Below are positions 36,153-45,201 of a stretch of DNA of 64,000 bases, piece after piece. The stretch is from Thalassoglobus polymorphus. Its GTDB lineage: Bacteria; Planctomycetota; Planctomycetia; Planctomycetales; Planctomycetaceae. The DNA lies in the NCBI RefSeq assembly GCF_007744255.1, contig NZ_CP036267.1:6168001-6232000 (forward strand), in the 5' to 3' direction. Below the pieces are notes generated by a model. It worked only from the letters and a program-made list of their open reading frames with translations. It did not search any database and was not told where the DNA came from. The position numbers and the translations under genes are program-made. Every line of letters starts with the position of its first letter. Position 1 is the first letter of the stretch.

Positions 36153-36180
36153 AAGCCCGGTGGATCGTTCTACCGGGCTT
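36153..36180 (+). terminator. Terminator-like hairpin after the amidotransferase-like gene
   Basis: AAGCCCGGT, 10-base loop, ACCGGGCTT, then GCTGCTTT. Confidence 0.65.
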
Positions 36181-36207
36181 GCTGCTTTGATAGTGCAGTG
36201 AATACTT

Positions 36208-36268
36208 GTCCTGCCTGTGAAGCTGACTTTCATGGCTTCATTGACTACTCACCACAAGGCTGTTCGCG
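36208..36268 (-). repeat. Family C palindromic repeat, copy C5
   Basis: GTCCTGCCTGTGAAGCTGAC, CATGGCTTCA and ACTCACCACAAGGCTGTTCG: the arms of family C with a GAAGC/GCTTC centre. Confidence 0.5.
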
Positions 36269-36289
36269 AATACGATTTCGCAAACTGAT

Positions 36290-37849
36290 CTAAAAGTTCT
36301 CAGGCTGAACTGCGATGGAACGGATTGTGTCGACTGTAGAGCTTTCTTTGCCGATTGTCCAAGTGAACTGAATCATCGTGCCTGCTGATTGAAAGACCCA
36401 CAGTTCGGTGACCTTTCCGTTGGTGGCAAATCGAACAACAGAGTCGGGAGCCACCCCCATAGCTGTTCTCACCTGAGTAGTGGTCATTCCCTTCACAATG
36501 CGGCCTTCGCGAATTGCTTTTTCGATGGCGGACTCCTTCGAAGGGGGCAGCATTTCAGCGGGGACCCATTCCCCATCGTTCAAGGCGTAGCCATTTTGTC
36601 TGAGCCACGCAGCGGCGAGGGGATATTGTGAATTCTGTTTCCAGGCAGCGATGTAATACTTCGCAGCTGTTTTTCGGTCGTCGAGAAGTTGAATCCATTC
36701 CTCAGCCAAGTCGACCAGACCCCGAGCCCCGTTGTCGGTGTAAAGCGATTCGCGAGCATTGAGCCACTTGGTTTTCGTTTGCGTTACGCCAGCTGCGTCA
36801 TCCCGTGCCGCGTATCGATTCGCAAGGTTCTGCATCTCCTGCCGAGTCATCACGGGGATCCGCTGGCTCTCGTACTTCAAGCCTGCTTGTTCATACTGAT
36901 CGATAAAATCAGTCCGCTCAGGAACTTCTCTCTTGAGTTCAGCCGCAATTTGAAATGCGTTTTTTCCGGTGGCGTCTGCTTGGTTAAGAATTTTGGTCGT
37001 TGCGATGTGAATGTAAAAATATCTTTCGAGTGTTTCGCGTTCTTCTTCAGAAGCTGCTTTGAAGGTTCCTTTGGCATTTTCCAGATAAGCTTTCGCCTTT
37101 TCTGCATCGTAAGTTTCAAGCGGCTTACGAGCGCCTTCCAGATCATTTGAAACGGAGACCAGCAGGTCCGCGTAGTCTTCAGTTTTGGTCGCCCGATCTC
37201 GTTCTCGAATGAACAGGAAACGGTCCCAATAGCCATCGTGTAAAAACTCTTCAATCAACACTTGATCGAGTTTGAACTTCCGGGCTTTTTGGATTAATGA
37301 AACCAAACCGTTTCGATCTGAAGGCTTCAGTCCTCGAAATTCTATTTCAAGACCGGTCCGCTGTATCTCCTGTGATGCTTCACGAAGTGCTGGGTCGTTG
37401 TAGAAGTTTGCTCGACGAGAAGCCCAGCTTGCCAACTCGTACCATTTGGCAGCATCGTCAGCGTTGATTGCAGATTTCTCAAAAATCAACCGTTCCATAT
37501 CACTCGGGCGTGAGCGGATAGAACTCATCGCAAAGATCAGTTTTCCATCTCGACGCTCTATTTTTCCGGTGACTTCAAGGTTTGTGAAGCGTCCCGGCGG
37601 CCGATTGACATTGGGACCAAAAATGAACGGCATCGAGCAATTTATAAACCGCATGCTGTCCTCGCTGATGAGGGCGTAGCGACCTTCCAGTTTCCACGTG
37701 GCGCCAATCGTTTGCGGCCACTTTTCTTCCGCCTCAACGAAGGATTGAATCGATCGTGCCTGGCCGAATGCTTGCGAGCAGAAAAGAAGGCACACCAGTA
37801 ATGTTGGTACGAGTGAAGATTTCCGGTTCACTATTTCACTCCCATCCAT
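36290..37849 (-). CDS. Secreted hypothetical protein with a C-terminal BamE-like segment
   Basis: 519 residues; signal peptide about 1-30 (VPTLLVCLLFCSQAFGQ). The middle is helical and TPR-like. The last 85 residues (EGRIVKGMTTTQVRTAMGVAPDSVVRFATNGKVTELWVF) resemble the BamE/SmpA-type fold, where a lipoprotein stabilises outer-membrane assembly. That likeness is by eye only. It overlaps the stop of the zinc-ribbon gene upstream by 19 bp, so the two are co-translated and probably act together at the envelope. Confidence 0.75.
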   Translation of the reverse strand: MDGSEIVNRKSSLVPTLLVCLLFCSQAFGQARSIQSFVEAEEKWPQTIGATWKLEGRYALISEDSMRFINCSMPFIFGPNVNRPPGRFTNLEVTGKIERRDGKLIFAMSSIRSRPSDMERLIFEKSAINADDAAKWYELASWASRRANFYNDPALREASQEIQRTGLEIEFRGLKPSDRNGLVSLIQKARKFKLDQVLIEEFLHDGYWDRFLFIRERDRATKTEDYADLLVSVSNDLEGARKPLETYDAEKAKAYLENAKGTFKAASEEERETLERYFYIHIATTKILNQADATGKNAFQIAAELKREVPERTDFIDQYEQAGLKYESQRIPVMTRQEMQNLANRYAARDDAAGVTQTKTKWLNARESLYTDNGARGLVDLAEEWIQLLDDRKTAAKYYIAAWKQNSQYPLAAAWLRQNGYALNDGEWVPAEMLPPSKESAIEKAIREGRIVKGMTTTQVRTAMGVAPDSVVRFATNGKVTELWVFQSAGTMIQFTWTIGKESSTVDTIRSIAVQPENF

Positions 37850-39084
37850 TTTTTCTGGCGATCAAACATTAACTGTTGGTCCGGCAGTGATTGTATCGAG
37901 CCAATTTGCAGGTGAGTTGCATTGTAAGTCGGCTGATTGACCCAGAAAAAACTTGTCTCAGGGTCAAATCGGATCTCCCAGTCTCCGTCAGGTCCGATAA
38001 AGAATTCTTTCAGTTGCCCGCTGAAGACGGTGAGGGTTCCTGATCCAGAATCGTAGGCTTCTTCCGTCGTGGTCTTGGGGAGATGCTTCGCTGATTGAAA
38101 GCTGAGGCAAACATTCACCGGCCTTTTTTTCTGACCAGCTGCCCACGGGAAGATGAGTTCTAATTCGAAGCCGTTTTCGATGGCAAAAGGATTCTTCGAT
38201 GGGCGAACGTACCCTTCGATGATGTACCAGTCATCCTGAAAGCTTAGACGGAATTTCTCTTGCCAGGCCTCTGCGCCATGTTCCACATAGTAGCTTTCCG
38301 CTTCCTCAACTAATTCAAAGAGTGTGGAAGATGTCAGTCGAGTGAGTGCTCGTGTCTCTCGGTGGTACTGGCGAATTGTCTCTGCTTCCAGGTCTTCTCG
38401 GCCGAGCAGGTCGACAGCATTGGTTGCTTTTTCAAAGTGCCTCCGCGCCTCGACCCAATTTTCATTTCCGACAGCGACCAAGCCGGCGTCCAGTTCCGTT
38501 TTCACAATCGTCACGGCACCGCGTAATTGGCTTTGCCGGATGGAATAGAAGATTGTCAGGCTGAGGATGCAAAATATTAGCAATGCAATTTTGCGATAGG
38601 GGGTCCAGAATTCCCAGAACACGATCCAGATGCCTAGAGCTGTTCGACAGGAAGCTCCCCACATTCTCACGATGATGTTGGGCTTCTGTTCAACGACCTC
38701 AGTCGGGGCGGTCTCTTTGTTTTTTTGTCTTCGTTTACGGCGGGAGACAAACTCTTTCTCGGGATCGAGTTCCTGAATTGAGGGCTTTTCTGTTTCTGCA
38801 GAGAGATCGACCGATTCTGGAACTGGCTTGGCTGCTGATTTTGTCGTGGGCTTTCGTCGCTTCTTCTTGTTTGGAGACGTCTTCGGGGTATGCGGCGGCG
38901 GATAGACATCACGCGGAAGAACGAATAGCGAAGAACCGCAAGACTTGCAGACGATATGCTGGTGACGAGAGCGGCGAATTCCGGTGTGTTGTTGCCCGCA
39001 CTCACAATGGACTTCAAACGGCTGAGGCGTTTCAGAAACGTCTCGCTTAAACACATTCGACGCTTTAGAAAACCACTCGTTCAT
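37831..39084 (-). CDS. Zinc-ribbon, single-membrane-span hypothetical protein
   Basis: 417 residues. An N-terminal CxC ... CxxC zinc-ribbon-like stretch (CECGQQHTGIRRSRHQHIVCKSCGSSLF, about 27-54) is followed by a basic linker rich in Lys/Pro and one transmembrane helix at about 170-188 (IALLIFCILSLTIFYSI). The C-terminal domain of about 220 residues is presumably extracytoplasmic. No family assigned. The next gene starts 19 bp before its stop. Confidence 0.75.
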   Translation of the reverse strand: MNEWFSKASNVFKRDVSETPQPFEVHCECGQQHTGIRRSRHQHIVCKSCGSSLFVLPRDVYPPPHTPKTSPNKKKRRKPTTKSAAKPVPESVDLSAETEKPSIQELDPEKEFVSRRKRRQKNKETAPTEVVEQKPNIIVRMWGASCRTALGIWIVFWEFWTPYRKIALLIFCILSLTIFYSIRQSQLRGAVTIVKTELDAGLVAVGNENWVEARRHFEKATNAVDLLGREDLEAETIRQYHRETRALTRLTSSTLFELVEEAESYYVEHGAEAWQEKFRLSFQDDWYIIEGYVRPSKNPFAIENGFELELIFPWAAGQKKRPVNVCLSFQSAKHLPKTTTEEAYDSGSGTLTVFSGQLKEFFIGPDGDWEIRFDPETSFFWVNQPTYNATHLQIGSIQSLPDQQLMFDRQKKWMGVK

Positions 39085-39312
39085 GAATCACGAAAGATTG
39101 AAATGAATTTGCCCGCGAATTCGATTCTGCAAACAGCCAGAGACCCTTCAATTCTATCGGTTCAGGGACCCATTCGAATAGTGCTCACTTTTTGATTCTT
39201 CAGGAGCCGCAGTTTTGCAGAATACCCCGCTTTTAACGTAGTTCCTCGAGTTCTCCGTTCGCGCAACCGGTACGAAAGTCCTTCTTATGACGTCTGGCTG
39301 TCACTTCTGGGT

Positions 39313-40188
39313 TTACGCAAAAGGTGCTGGAGACGCTGGTTGGAATTCTACGAAATCCAGAACTTGATTGAGATTTCCTGAGCGGAATCCTTCCAGATCG
39401 ATTGTGACATACCGAAATCCGATCTCTCGAAATTTTTGAACAATCTGTTCGCGGGAGTCCGGAGCAACCAAGGTTGCGATCGATTCGACAGGGACTTCGA
39501 TGCGTGCCAGGTCATTTGTTTCGAACCGCACGCGAAGTTCTCGAAGCGAAAATGTTTCACGAAGAAACGATTCTGCACGGTCGATCATTTGGACTCGCTC
39601 AGCGGTCACTTCAACTCCGTAGGCGACACGGCTCGACAGACACGGCATCGCTGGTTTGTCCCAAACTTCCAAACCCCAATGCTTCGCCAAAGCCCGGACA
39701 TCTGCTTTTGTCATTCCGGCTTCAACCATAGGGCTTCGGACGGAATGCTCTTGTGCCGCTCGCATTCCCGGGCGGTGGTCTCCCTGGTCATCCAGATTGG
39801 CACCGTTGCAAATGACGTCGACATTTAATCGCGGCAGGATCTCTTCGATGAATTGATACAGCTCACTTTTGCAGTAGTAACAGCGGTCACCGGCGTTTCG
39901 TTGATAGCCTGCGACTTCGAATTCTGCCGTTTTGATGACTTCGTGACGAATCCCGATTTCTGCGGAGAGTTTCTTCGCCAGTTCGAGTTCTCCACTGGCT
40001 AGTGACGGACTCGATGCCGTCACCGCGACAGCTTTGTCTCCGCAAGCAAGGAATGCAGCTTGAGCGACAACAGCACTGTCGACACCTCCTGAGAGGGCGA
40101 CAGCGACGCGCCCGTACTGACGAAGGATTTCGACTAATTTTTCTGCGTGTTGCTCAACCATGTTTCGAGATCTGTTTAAGTTTTCCAT
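39313..40188 (-). CDS. larE: LarE-type ATP-dependent sacrificial sulfur transferase
   Basis: 291 residues of the PP-loop ATPase superfamily. SGGVDS at about 34-39 binds ATP, RCYYCKSELY lies at about 97-106, and the CLSSR segment at about 172-176 holds the Cys position used as sulfur donor in the LarE family. LarE adds sulfur to pyridinium-3,5-biscarboxylic acid mononucleotide while building the nickel-pincer cofactor of lactate racemase-type enzymes. LarB and LarC are not in the window, so a lone copy is visible here. The start could be the ATG at 40188 or the in-frame one nine codons later. Confidence 0.88.
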   Translation of the reverse strand: MENLNRSRNMVEQHAEKLVEILRQYGRVAVALSGGVDSAVVAQAAFLACGDKAVAVTASSPSLASGELELAKKLSAEIGIRHEVIKTAEFEVAGYQRNAGDRCYYCKSELYQFIEEILPRLNVDVICNGANLDDQGDHRPGMRAAQEHSVRSPMVEAGMTKADVRALAKHWGLEVWDKPAMPCLSSRVAYGVEVTAERVQMIDRAESFLRETFSLRELRVRFETNDLARIEVPVESIATLVAPDSREQIVQKFREIGFRYVTIDLEGFRSGNLNQVLDFVEFQPASPAPFA

Positions 40189-40310
40189 TCTGAGACTTTT
40201 TCAGGAAGAGCCCCTTGCTAACGAAAAGTTTCCATGCGAACTGCAAAGAAAGGGCTTTAGGGGGAATCGTCGTGCATCGTTTCTGAAAAATTACCGCATT
40301 TTCAATACGC

Positions 40311-40368
40311 TTCGAGCGTGTGAAGGTCACTTTGATGACTTCAGAGACTATTCGCCACGGTGCAGAAC
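40311..40368 (-). repeat. Family C palindromic repeat, copy C6
   Basis: TGAAGGTCACTTTGATGACTT, GACTATTCGCCACGGTGCAG. It is followed 15 bp later by B8. Confidence 0.6.
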
Positions 40369-40383
40369 GCGTACTTCATCTTC

Positions 40384-40462
40384 AGAACTGATCCTGAATC
40401 TGAAATTGCTTTCCTACAACGTTGAGAAAAGCGGCCATCCCAGAGGTTTCCGGACTGGTTCT
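40384..40462 (+). repeat. Family B TIR repeat, copy B8
   Basis: 79 bp. AGAACTGATCCTGAATC left end, TTTCCGGACTGGTTCT right end, inner ATTGCTTTCCTAC/GTTGAGAAAAGC. It directly precedes the stop of the dioxygenase-like gene. Confidence 0.8.
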
Positions 40463-40470
40463 AAAAGGAC

Positions 40471-41271
40471 CTAGTGAATCAACAACTCTGGGCTCGCTGC
40501 TGATCGGCTATTCGGTATTGGTGGATTATCTAACGGTCGGAAGGTGAAGACAACAGAGTATTTCGTTTTGTCGGTTCTGTTTCGAGAGGCTGCGTGCAAT
40601 GTTCGGCAGTGAAACAGCAACACATCACCCGGTTCAAGTTCTGCATATACGCGTTGTTCGATCAACGCTTGGTTCTCTTTGAGGTCGTCACGAAAAAAGA
40701 GTTCTGAATCAAACTGGTGCTGCCCAAAGGTCATTCGATGCGTCCCGGGAACTAGTTGCAAGCATCCATTGTCCTTGTTTTCCGGTCTGAGTGCCAACCA
40801 CATGCTGACCAACTCCGGGCGAGAATAGGACCAATACCGGATATCCTGATGCCAACCGGTTTCGCTACTGAACTCCGGTTCTTTCGTCATGATGCAATTG
40901 TGGTGCGCAAAAGGGCAGACCAGTGCCGGTCCCAAAAGTTGTTTCAAGCTTTCCCGCAGCGGTGGAAAAGTGAGCCACTCTGTGAAGACAATCCCTCTGC
41001 TGTGTGCCTGTTTGAGGCGTCGAATCGTTTTTCCACCGGGCTCAAGCTGCGAAGCAGGAGATCCGGGATATTGTAAATCTGCCTCAAATTCGACTGGTGG
41101 AATCGCTTTTTTTCGACCGATTTCGGTCGCTTTGAGCATTCTTTCAACAACATCTGAACTTGCCAGATTCCGTAAAATTACAAATCCATGCTCTTCGAAG
41201 TGCATGCGATCTGCGTGCGACATTCCGCTGGTCGAAGTCGATTCAGGCGTTTGCAAATCACTCTCAGTCAA
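40471..41271 (-). CDS. Phytanoyl-CoA dioxygenase (PhyH) family protein
   Basis: 266 residues. The Fe(II)/2-oxoglutarate facial triad is seen as HQD in GWHQDIRYWSYSRP (about 140) and the distal His in LLFHCRTLHAASRN (about 225-230), with the 2OG-binding Arg following near FTFRPLD. PhyH members hydroxylate lipids, ectoine or other small molecules. The substrate is unknown and no neighbour decides it. It converges towards larE with repeats C6 and B8 in between. Confidence 0.85.
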   Translation of the reverse strand: MTESDLQTPESTSTSGMSHADRMHFEEHGFVILRNLASSDVVERMLKATEIGRKKAIPPVEFEADLQYPGSPASQLEPGGKTIRRLKQAHSRGIVFTEWLTFPPLRESLKQLLGPALVCPFAHHNCIMTKEPEFSSETGWHQDIRYWSYSRPELVSMWLALRPENKDNGCLQLVPGTHRMTFGQHQFDSELFFRDDLKENQALIEQRVYAELEPGDVLLFHCRTLHAASRNRTDKTKYSVVFTFRPLDNPPIPNSRSAASPELLIH

Positions 41272-41660
41272 TGTAAGTGCTTTTCAGATCTAGGATTCCA
41301 TCGAACTATCGATGGGGTCGGGGTTTTACGAACAACGGGAAACTCTCCATGGTTTGTGATGAAATTTTCCTCCGCTGACTAGAATCAGTCAGAAAACTTG
41401 TGGAATAGTCACTTATCTCAGTGTTTAAGAGAGCAATTTCAAGTTTGAGGATCAGTTCTAAAATACTCTTTATTGACGGTCTCCGTGAAACGGTCTCGGT
41501 GAAGAGTGCTAGCAGGTACTGAATCGCTGATTCCCACGAGACACGAATGTGTATCTCTTTTTTGAAAATGCTTTAAGATGTTACACGCACAAGTCCGTTC
41601 GCGAATTGTACGAAATCCGTTTTCTGCCGACAAAGAGTTTCAGACATCTCTCTGTGAGAT
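41272..41660. other. 389-bp intergenic space
   Basis: It holds an inverted partial family B copy (41412-41459) and no other recognisable feature. Confidence 0.45.
41412..41459 (-). repeat. Family B partial repeat, copy B9
   Basis: TTTAAGAGAGCAATTTCAAG and GAGGATCAGTTCT: the left half of family B in inverted orientation. Confidence 0.6.
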
Positions 41661-43172
41661 ATGATCAAATCTATGACTACCACATCCGATGTTCCGGTTA
41701 AAGCGAAGGCAACACAGCAGAAGAGTGACGCCGGGGCAAAAAAGTTCGCTCCGATGTGGTTGCAGTGGGGAGCCACGGTCTTAGCGATCTGCATTGTGCT
41801 TCTGATTGGAGTGGGGCTCTTCTGGGGTTTGGCACGCATGAAAACCGCTCCGCCTCGAGAGGAACCGGAACCGACAATCCTCAGGGTCGAAGCTTTTCAG
41901 ATCGAGGCAGTTCCACTTAAACGATTCATTGCCAGCTTTGGAACAGCCCGGGCTGATATCGAAGTGACCGTCTCCGCGGAGGTTAGCGGTCGAGTCACTG
42001 AAAAGAACGAACTTGAAGTCGGAAATGTCGTTCGTGGCCCGGAGATCCGGACTCTTGCGAATGGACAATCTTCTCGAAAGCCGGGAGAGGTCCTTGTACA
42101 GATCGATCCTCAAACATACCGGGAACGTGTTACTCAAGCGGAGTCGCTTCTTGAGCAGGACCGAGTCAATTTGAATCGACTTGAAAAACAGGAGGCTCTC
42201 AATCAGCGGCTCTTGACTCAGCAACGCGAACGGTTGGAAACAATCACGGCTGAGTACGAAAGGACTCTCGAACTCTACAATCGGCAAGCTGAGAACGAAT
42301 CGATCGTCCGGCAAAAGAAGCTCGAACTTGAGCAGTATCGAGAAGCGCTCATTCGGCTGGAAAACGATGAGGAACTGCTGCCGATTCAACGTGAAGAACT
42401 GAAAGCGCAACGCGCCACACATCAAAGCGACTTGAACCTCTCCCAGCTTGAACTGGACAAGGCGACCGTGCGAGCCCCGACGACCGGAACGCTCAGCGAC
42501 GTCCTGGTTGAGCAAGGTCAGTACGTCAGGGCAGGGGACCCAATCGTTCAAATTACCTCGACAGATCGCGTTGAAATTCCGGTTGCCGTCACGCTCGAAG
42601 ATGCTGTCCTTTTGGGCAGACTCATTCAAGAAGGAAAGCTCCCCGTCGTTCAACTTGCTCGACACGAAGCGGACTTCGAGTTGTCACAATCAAAAACCTG
42701 GAAAGGCTATATCGAACGGATCGATCCCGTGGCTGACGTAGAAACTCGCACTGTCCGTGCATTTGTCGAAGTCGAAAACGCCGAGCAAAATCAACCACTC
42801 CGCCCGGGAACTTTCACTTACGCACGCATCGAAGCGGGGGTGATAGAGCCTGATCAGGGTGTTCTGATTCCGAGAGAGGCCCTGCTCGACGGGACTGTGT
42901 TTGTGGTGTCAGAAAATGAAATGCAGAGCGACGCGGACAACGAAAAGCTCTCTCTCGCAAAACCCCGTCAGGTGACGATCGCTGATACATATCAAGCTTT
43001 CGCACTGATCTCTCAGGGACTTCAGGAAAACGAGCAGATCGTGACGACCAACCTTGATATTGTCGTCAATAATTCACTTCTCGACGTCCGCCGGATTCGC
43101 TCACTCGACGATGAACTGAGTCGAGTGAAAATTCCGTACCTGCAGCGACTTTCTCCAAAAGTGCAGGAATAG
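41661..43172 (+). CDS. RND-type periplasmic membrane-fusion protein
   Basis: 503 residues of the HlyD/AcrA family. Short cytoplasmic N-terminus, one membrane span at about 37-57 (VLAICIVLLIGVGLFWGLA), then a lipoyl/barrel-sandwich domain. A long coiled coil (about 155-270, rich in Glu/Gln/Arg/Leu) follows, then beta-barrel and membrane-proximal domains. Such proteins link an inner-membrane RND or ABC pump to an outer-membrane channel. No transporter gene is next to it within 1 kb, so its partner is elsewhere. Two in-frame ATGs (41661, 41673) are plausible. Confidence 0.85.
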   Translation: MIKSMTTTSDVPVKAKATQQKSDAGAKKFAPMWLQWGATVLAICIVLLIGVGLFWGLARMKTAPPREEPEPTILRVEAFQIEAVPLKRFIASFGTARADIEVTVSAEVSGRVTEKNELEVGNVVRGPEIRTLANGQSSRKPGEVLVQIDPQTYRERVTQAESLLEQDRVNLNRLEKQEALNQRLLTQQRERLETITAEYERTLELYNRQAENESIVRQKKLELEQYREALIRLENDEELLPIQREELKAQRATHQSDLNLSQLELDKATVRAPTTGTLSDVLVEQGQYVRAGDPIVQITSTDRVEIPVAVTLEDAVLLGRLIQEGKLPVVQLARHEADFELSQSKTWKGYIERIDPVADVETRTVRAFVEVENAEQNQPLRPGTFTYARIEAGVIEPDQGVLIPREALLDGTVFVVSENEMQSDADNEKLSLAKPRQVTIADTYQAFALISQGLQENEQIVTTNLDIVVNNSLLDVRRIRSLDDELSRVKIPYLQRLSPKVQE

Positions 43173-43318
43173 TTTCTCATCGATCGGACGATTCTCTCTC
43201 TGGTTACTTCCTTCTTGTATCAGACGAACAAATCCAGATGATACGCGGGAATGCAACATTCCTAGTAGAGCATGTTCACGGTTGGTCTGAAGCAATGCCG
43301 CTGTGTCTATAGCAGTCA

Positions 43319-43366
43319 TTTAGCCCCGGTGAGTCACCGGGGGCTAAAGAGAACACGAAAGTGTTC
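43319..43366. repeat. Double hairpin after the membrane-fusion protein gene
   Basis: TTTAGCCCCGGTGA/TCACCGGGGGCTAAA (one bulge) and, two bases later, GAACAC-GAAA-GTGTTC. The first resembles a single REP unit and the second has a GNRA loop. Either could end transcription. Confidence 0.55.
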
Positions 43367-43480
43367 TGAACGCAAATGCATCACAGCAGACTGATCTGTC
43401 AGTAAAGACAGAATGAGCGTGATTTTACAGCTTGATTTTTCTATTCAAATGCCAAGAATTTTCAAATGACAGCGAATGAA

Positions 43481-43585
43481 TAGAGCTCCTTTCGAGTAGG
43501 TGTGCAGGTTCTGCCTCGTGGCGAACAGAAGTTTTATTTGCGAAACGCGTTATTCGCGGGCACACGGTAGAACAAACTGCTCTAG
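43481..43585 (+). repeat. Family A palindromic repeat, copy A5
   Basis: TAGAGCTCCTTTCGAGTAGG, GCAGGTTCTGCCTCGTGG, CGAACAG, GAAACGCGTTATTCGCGGG and the end TAGAACAAACTGCTCTA. It lies just before the peptidase gene. Confidence 0.8.
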
Positions 43586-43627
43586 AATTGTCGCTTGAAC
43601 ATCAAACCCTTTTGCAGATACACAGCC

Positions 43628-44323
43628 ATGATGCCAATTTTCGACCCGATGTATGTCGTTTTTCTCGCTCCTGCTTTCATTCTGATGATGTGGGCTCAGG
43701 CGAGAATTCGATCGACTTATGCAAAGGCGTCGCAGGTCCCAGCACGACTTTCTGGAGCAGCTGCAGCGAGGCATATCCTCGACCAGTTTGGGCTTCACGA
43801 TGTTGCTATCGAGCCGATACGCGGCCACTTGACCGACCACTACGATCCTCGCCATCGCGTTCTCCGCTTGAGTGAGGGAGTTTACGATGGTCGTAACGCC
43901 GCAGCGATTGGAATCGCTGCACATGAAGCGGGACATGCGTTGCAACATGCCGAACATTACGGGCCGCTTGTGATTAGAAACATGGCGGTCCCCGCTGCTC
44001 AGTACGGTCCGGGATGGTTCATGGCCTTTTTTGTATTAGGGATGTTTATTCCAGTGTACTTCTCGCAGTTCTTCTGGATTGGAATCATCGGCTTTATGGC
44101 AGTTGCAGCCTTTCAGCTGGTGAACTTACCTGTCGAGTTCGATGCCAGTAATCGGGCGAAACGACTTCTTGCAGAGACTGGGATTTCAGACGAACAGAGC
44201 GGCCCCGCACTCAGCAGTGTCCTCAACGCCGCTGCCTGGACCTATGTTGCAGGAACGTTGCAATCTGTCCTGGTGGTTGCCTACTACATCATGCGTTTCG
44301 GCGGCAGAGGAAATGACAACTAA
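43628..44323 (+). CDS. YugP-like zinc metallopeptidase
   Basis: 231 residues from the ATG pair at 43628/43631 (a TTG at 43595 would add 11 residues, and no strong ribosome site settles it). An N-terminal hydrophobic helix, the zincin motif HEAGHALQH at about 99-107, and two more hydrophobic segments (MAFFVLGMFIPVYF, FFWIGIIGFMAVAAFQLV) match the DUF2268/YugP (peptidase-membrane, PF04298) family. The third zinc ligand is likely the Glu of EFDASNRA, about 50 residues on. It is an integral membrane protease of unknown substrate. It is convergent with the RAYT gene, with a REP doublet between them. Confidence 0.85.
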   Translation: MMPIFDPMYVVFLAPAFILMMWAQARIRSTYAKASQVPARLSGAAAARHILDQFGLHDVAIEPIRGHLTDHYDPRHRVLRLSEGVYDGRNAAAIGIAAHEAGHALQHAEHYGPLVIRNMAVPAAQYGPGWFMAFFVLGMFIPVYFSQFFWIGIIGFMAVAAFQLVNLPVEFDASNRAKRLLAETGISDEQSGPALSSVLNAAAWTYVAGTLQSVLVVAYYIMRFGGRGNDN

Positions 44324-44348
44324 AGCAAAGTAGCCGAATAGCAAAGTC

Positions 44349-44513
44349 GCTCAAGAAGCAACGTAGCCCGGGACCATTGTCCCGGGCAATAGATGATTGC
44401 AGAAAATCGTTTTCGAGATGTTATTCAACATCTCTTTTCGAAGAGAATTTCCTGAGGACAGCTTGGGAAACCCACACCAATAAATTTGCACGGGACAATG
44501 GTCCCGTGCTACG
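44349..44513. repeat. REP doublet flanking the RAYT gene, left copy
   Basis: GCTCAAGAAGCAACGTAGCC then the hairpin CCCGGGACCATTGTCCCGGG, a central hairpin GAGATGTT...AACATCTC, and the outer GCACGGGACAATGGTCCCGT. About 165 bp. Near-identical to 45202-45365. The RAYT stop codon lies inside the right REP unit. Confidence 0.85.
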
Positions 44514-45192
44514 TGTGAATCTCGTCTTCGAACTTCCAGCCGCATTCTTTCCAAGCTGGGTTTAACCATCGATGCCAGCTGCTTTTGGGGATCTTCGCAA
44601 CCAATGGATTGCGACCGATGTACTGAACGACTCGCCAAAGGTGCTCTTCGTCTCTGATGATGCGATCATAACTCTCGTCCTGCCAGAGTGGACCCGGGAC
44701 TTTTTCTCGCTCACAAATGAACCGACTGCTCGCCCGCTTGATGGCTCCCAGTTCGTTCTCTAACTCAAAACCGTTGAATGGACGTATGATGAGGTGGCAG
44801 TGATTCGCCATGACCACAAAGCAACCGATTTCGTATCGTTTTTCGTGAAAGTGCAGAATTGCTCGATGGAGTTCTTCAGCGTACTCGCTTTGGCCAAGCA
44901 GGCAGCACCCATAGCTTGCGTCCATGATACGTTCTTGACGACGGAACATTGTTTTCGCGTACTCAATCCAACAGTCTTCATCCCTGGGATGCGGATATCT
45001 GTGTAGCCACTCGCGGCGAATTGACTCAAGCTCTTGTTGCTGAGCTGCTGGCACAGCGTCAGCGAGATTGAACGTGACGAAGTAGCTGGCCCCCTCTTGT
45101 CTCCAATGTGGGAGATTCCGTTGATATCGGTGGATTGGATGGTGATCGAGCAGACCACGAAATCCCGGTGGAGTCGGAAGATTCAATGACAT
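44509..45192 (-). CDS. REP-associated tyrosine transposase (RAYT, Y1/HUH family)
   Basis: 227 residues from the ATG at 45192. The frame runs upstream to 45585, but that part reads through the REP doublet and the 3' end of sucD and is rejected. The HUH motif appears as MANHCHLII (His-Cys-His, about 126-134), and the nucleophilic Tyr is probably in VQYIGRNPLVAKI at about 190. An N-terminal YFVTFNLAD strand is also typical. RAYTs cut and mobilise single-stranded REP palindromes and are usually single copies flanked by REPs, as here. It converges on the peptidase gene and is codirectional with sucD upstream. Confidence 0.9.
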   Translation of the reverse strand: MSLNLPTPPGFRGLLDHHPIHRYQRNLPHWRQEGASYFVTFNLADAVPAAQQQELESIRREWLHRYPHPRDEDCWIEYAKTMFRRQERIMDASYGCCLLGQSEYAEELHRAILHFHEKRYEIGCFVVMANHCHLIIRPFNGFELENELGAIKRASSRFICEREKVPGPLWQDESYDRIIRDEEHLWRVVQYIGRNPLVAKIPKSSWHRWLNPAWKECGWKFEDEIHT

Positions 45193-45201
45193 GACCACGT
45201 A

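Noticed and set aside
41781..42665. 294-codon minus-strand frame within the membrane-fusion protein gene
   Set aside because: Antisense to a clear HlyD/AcrA-type coding sequence; no motif of its own.
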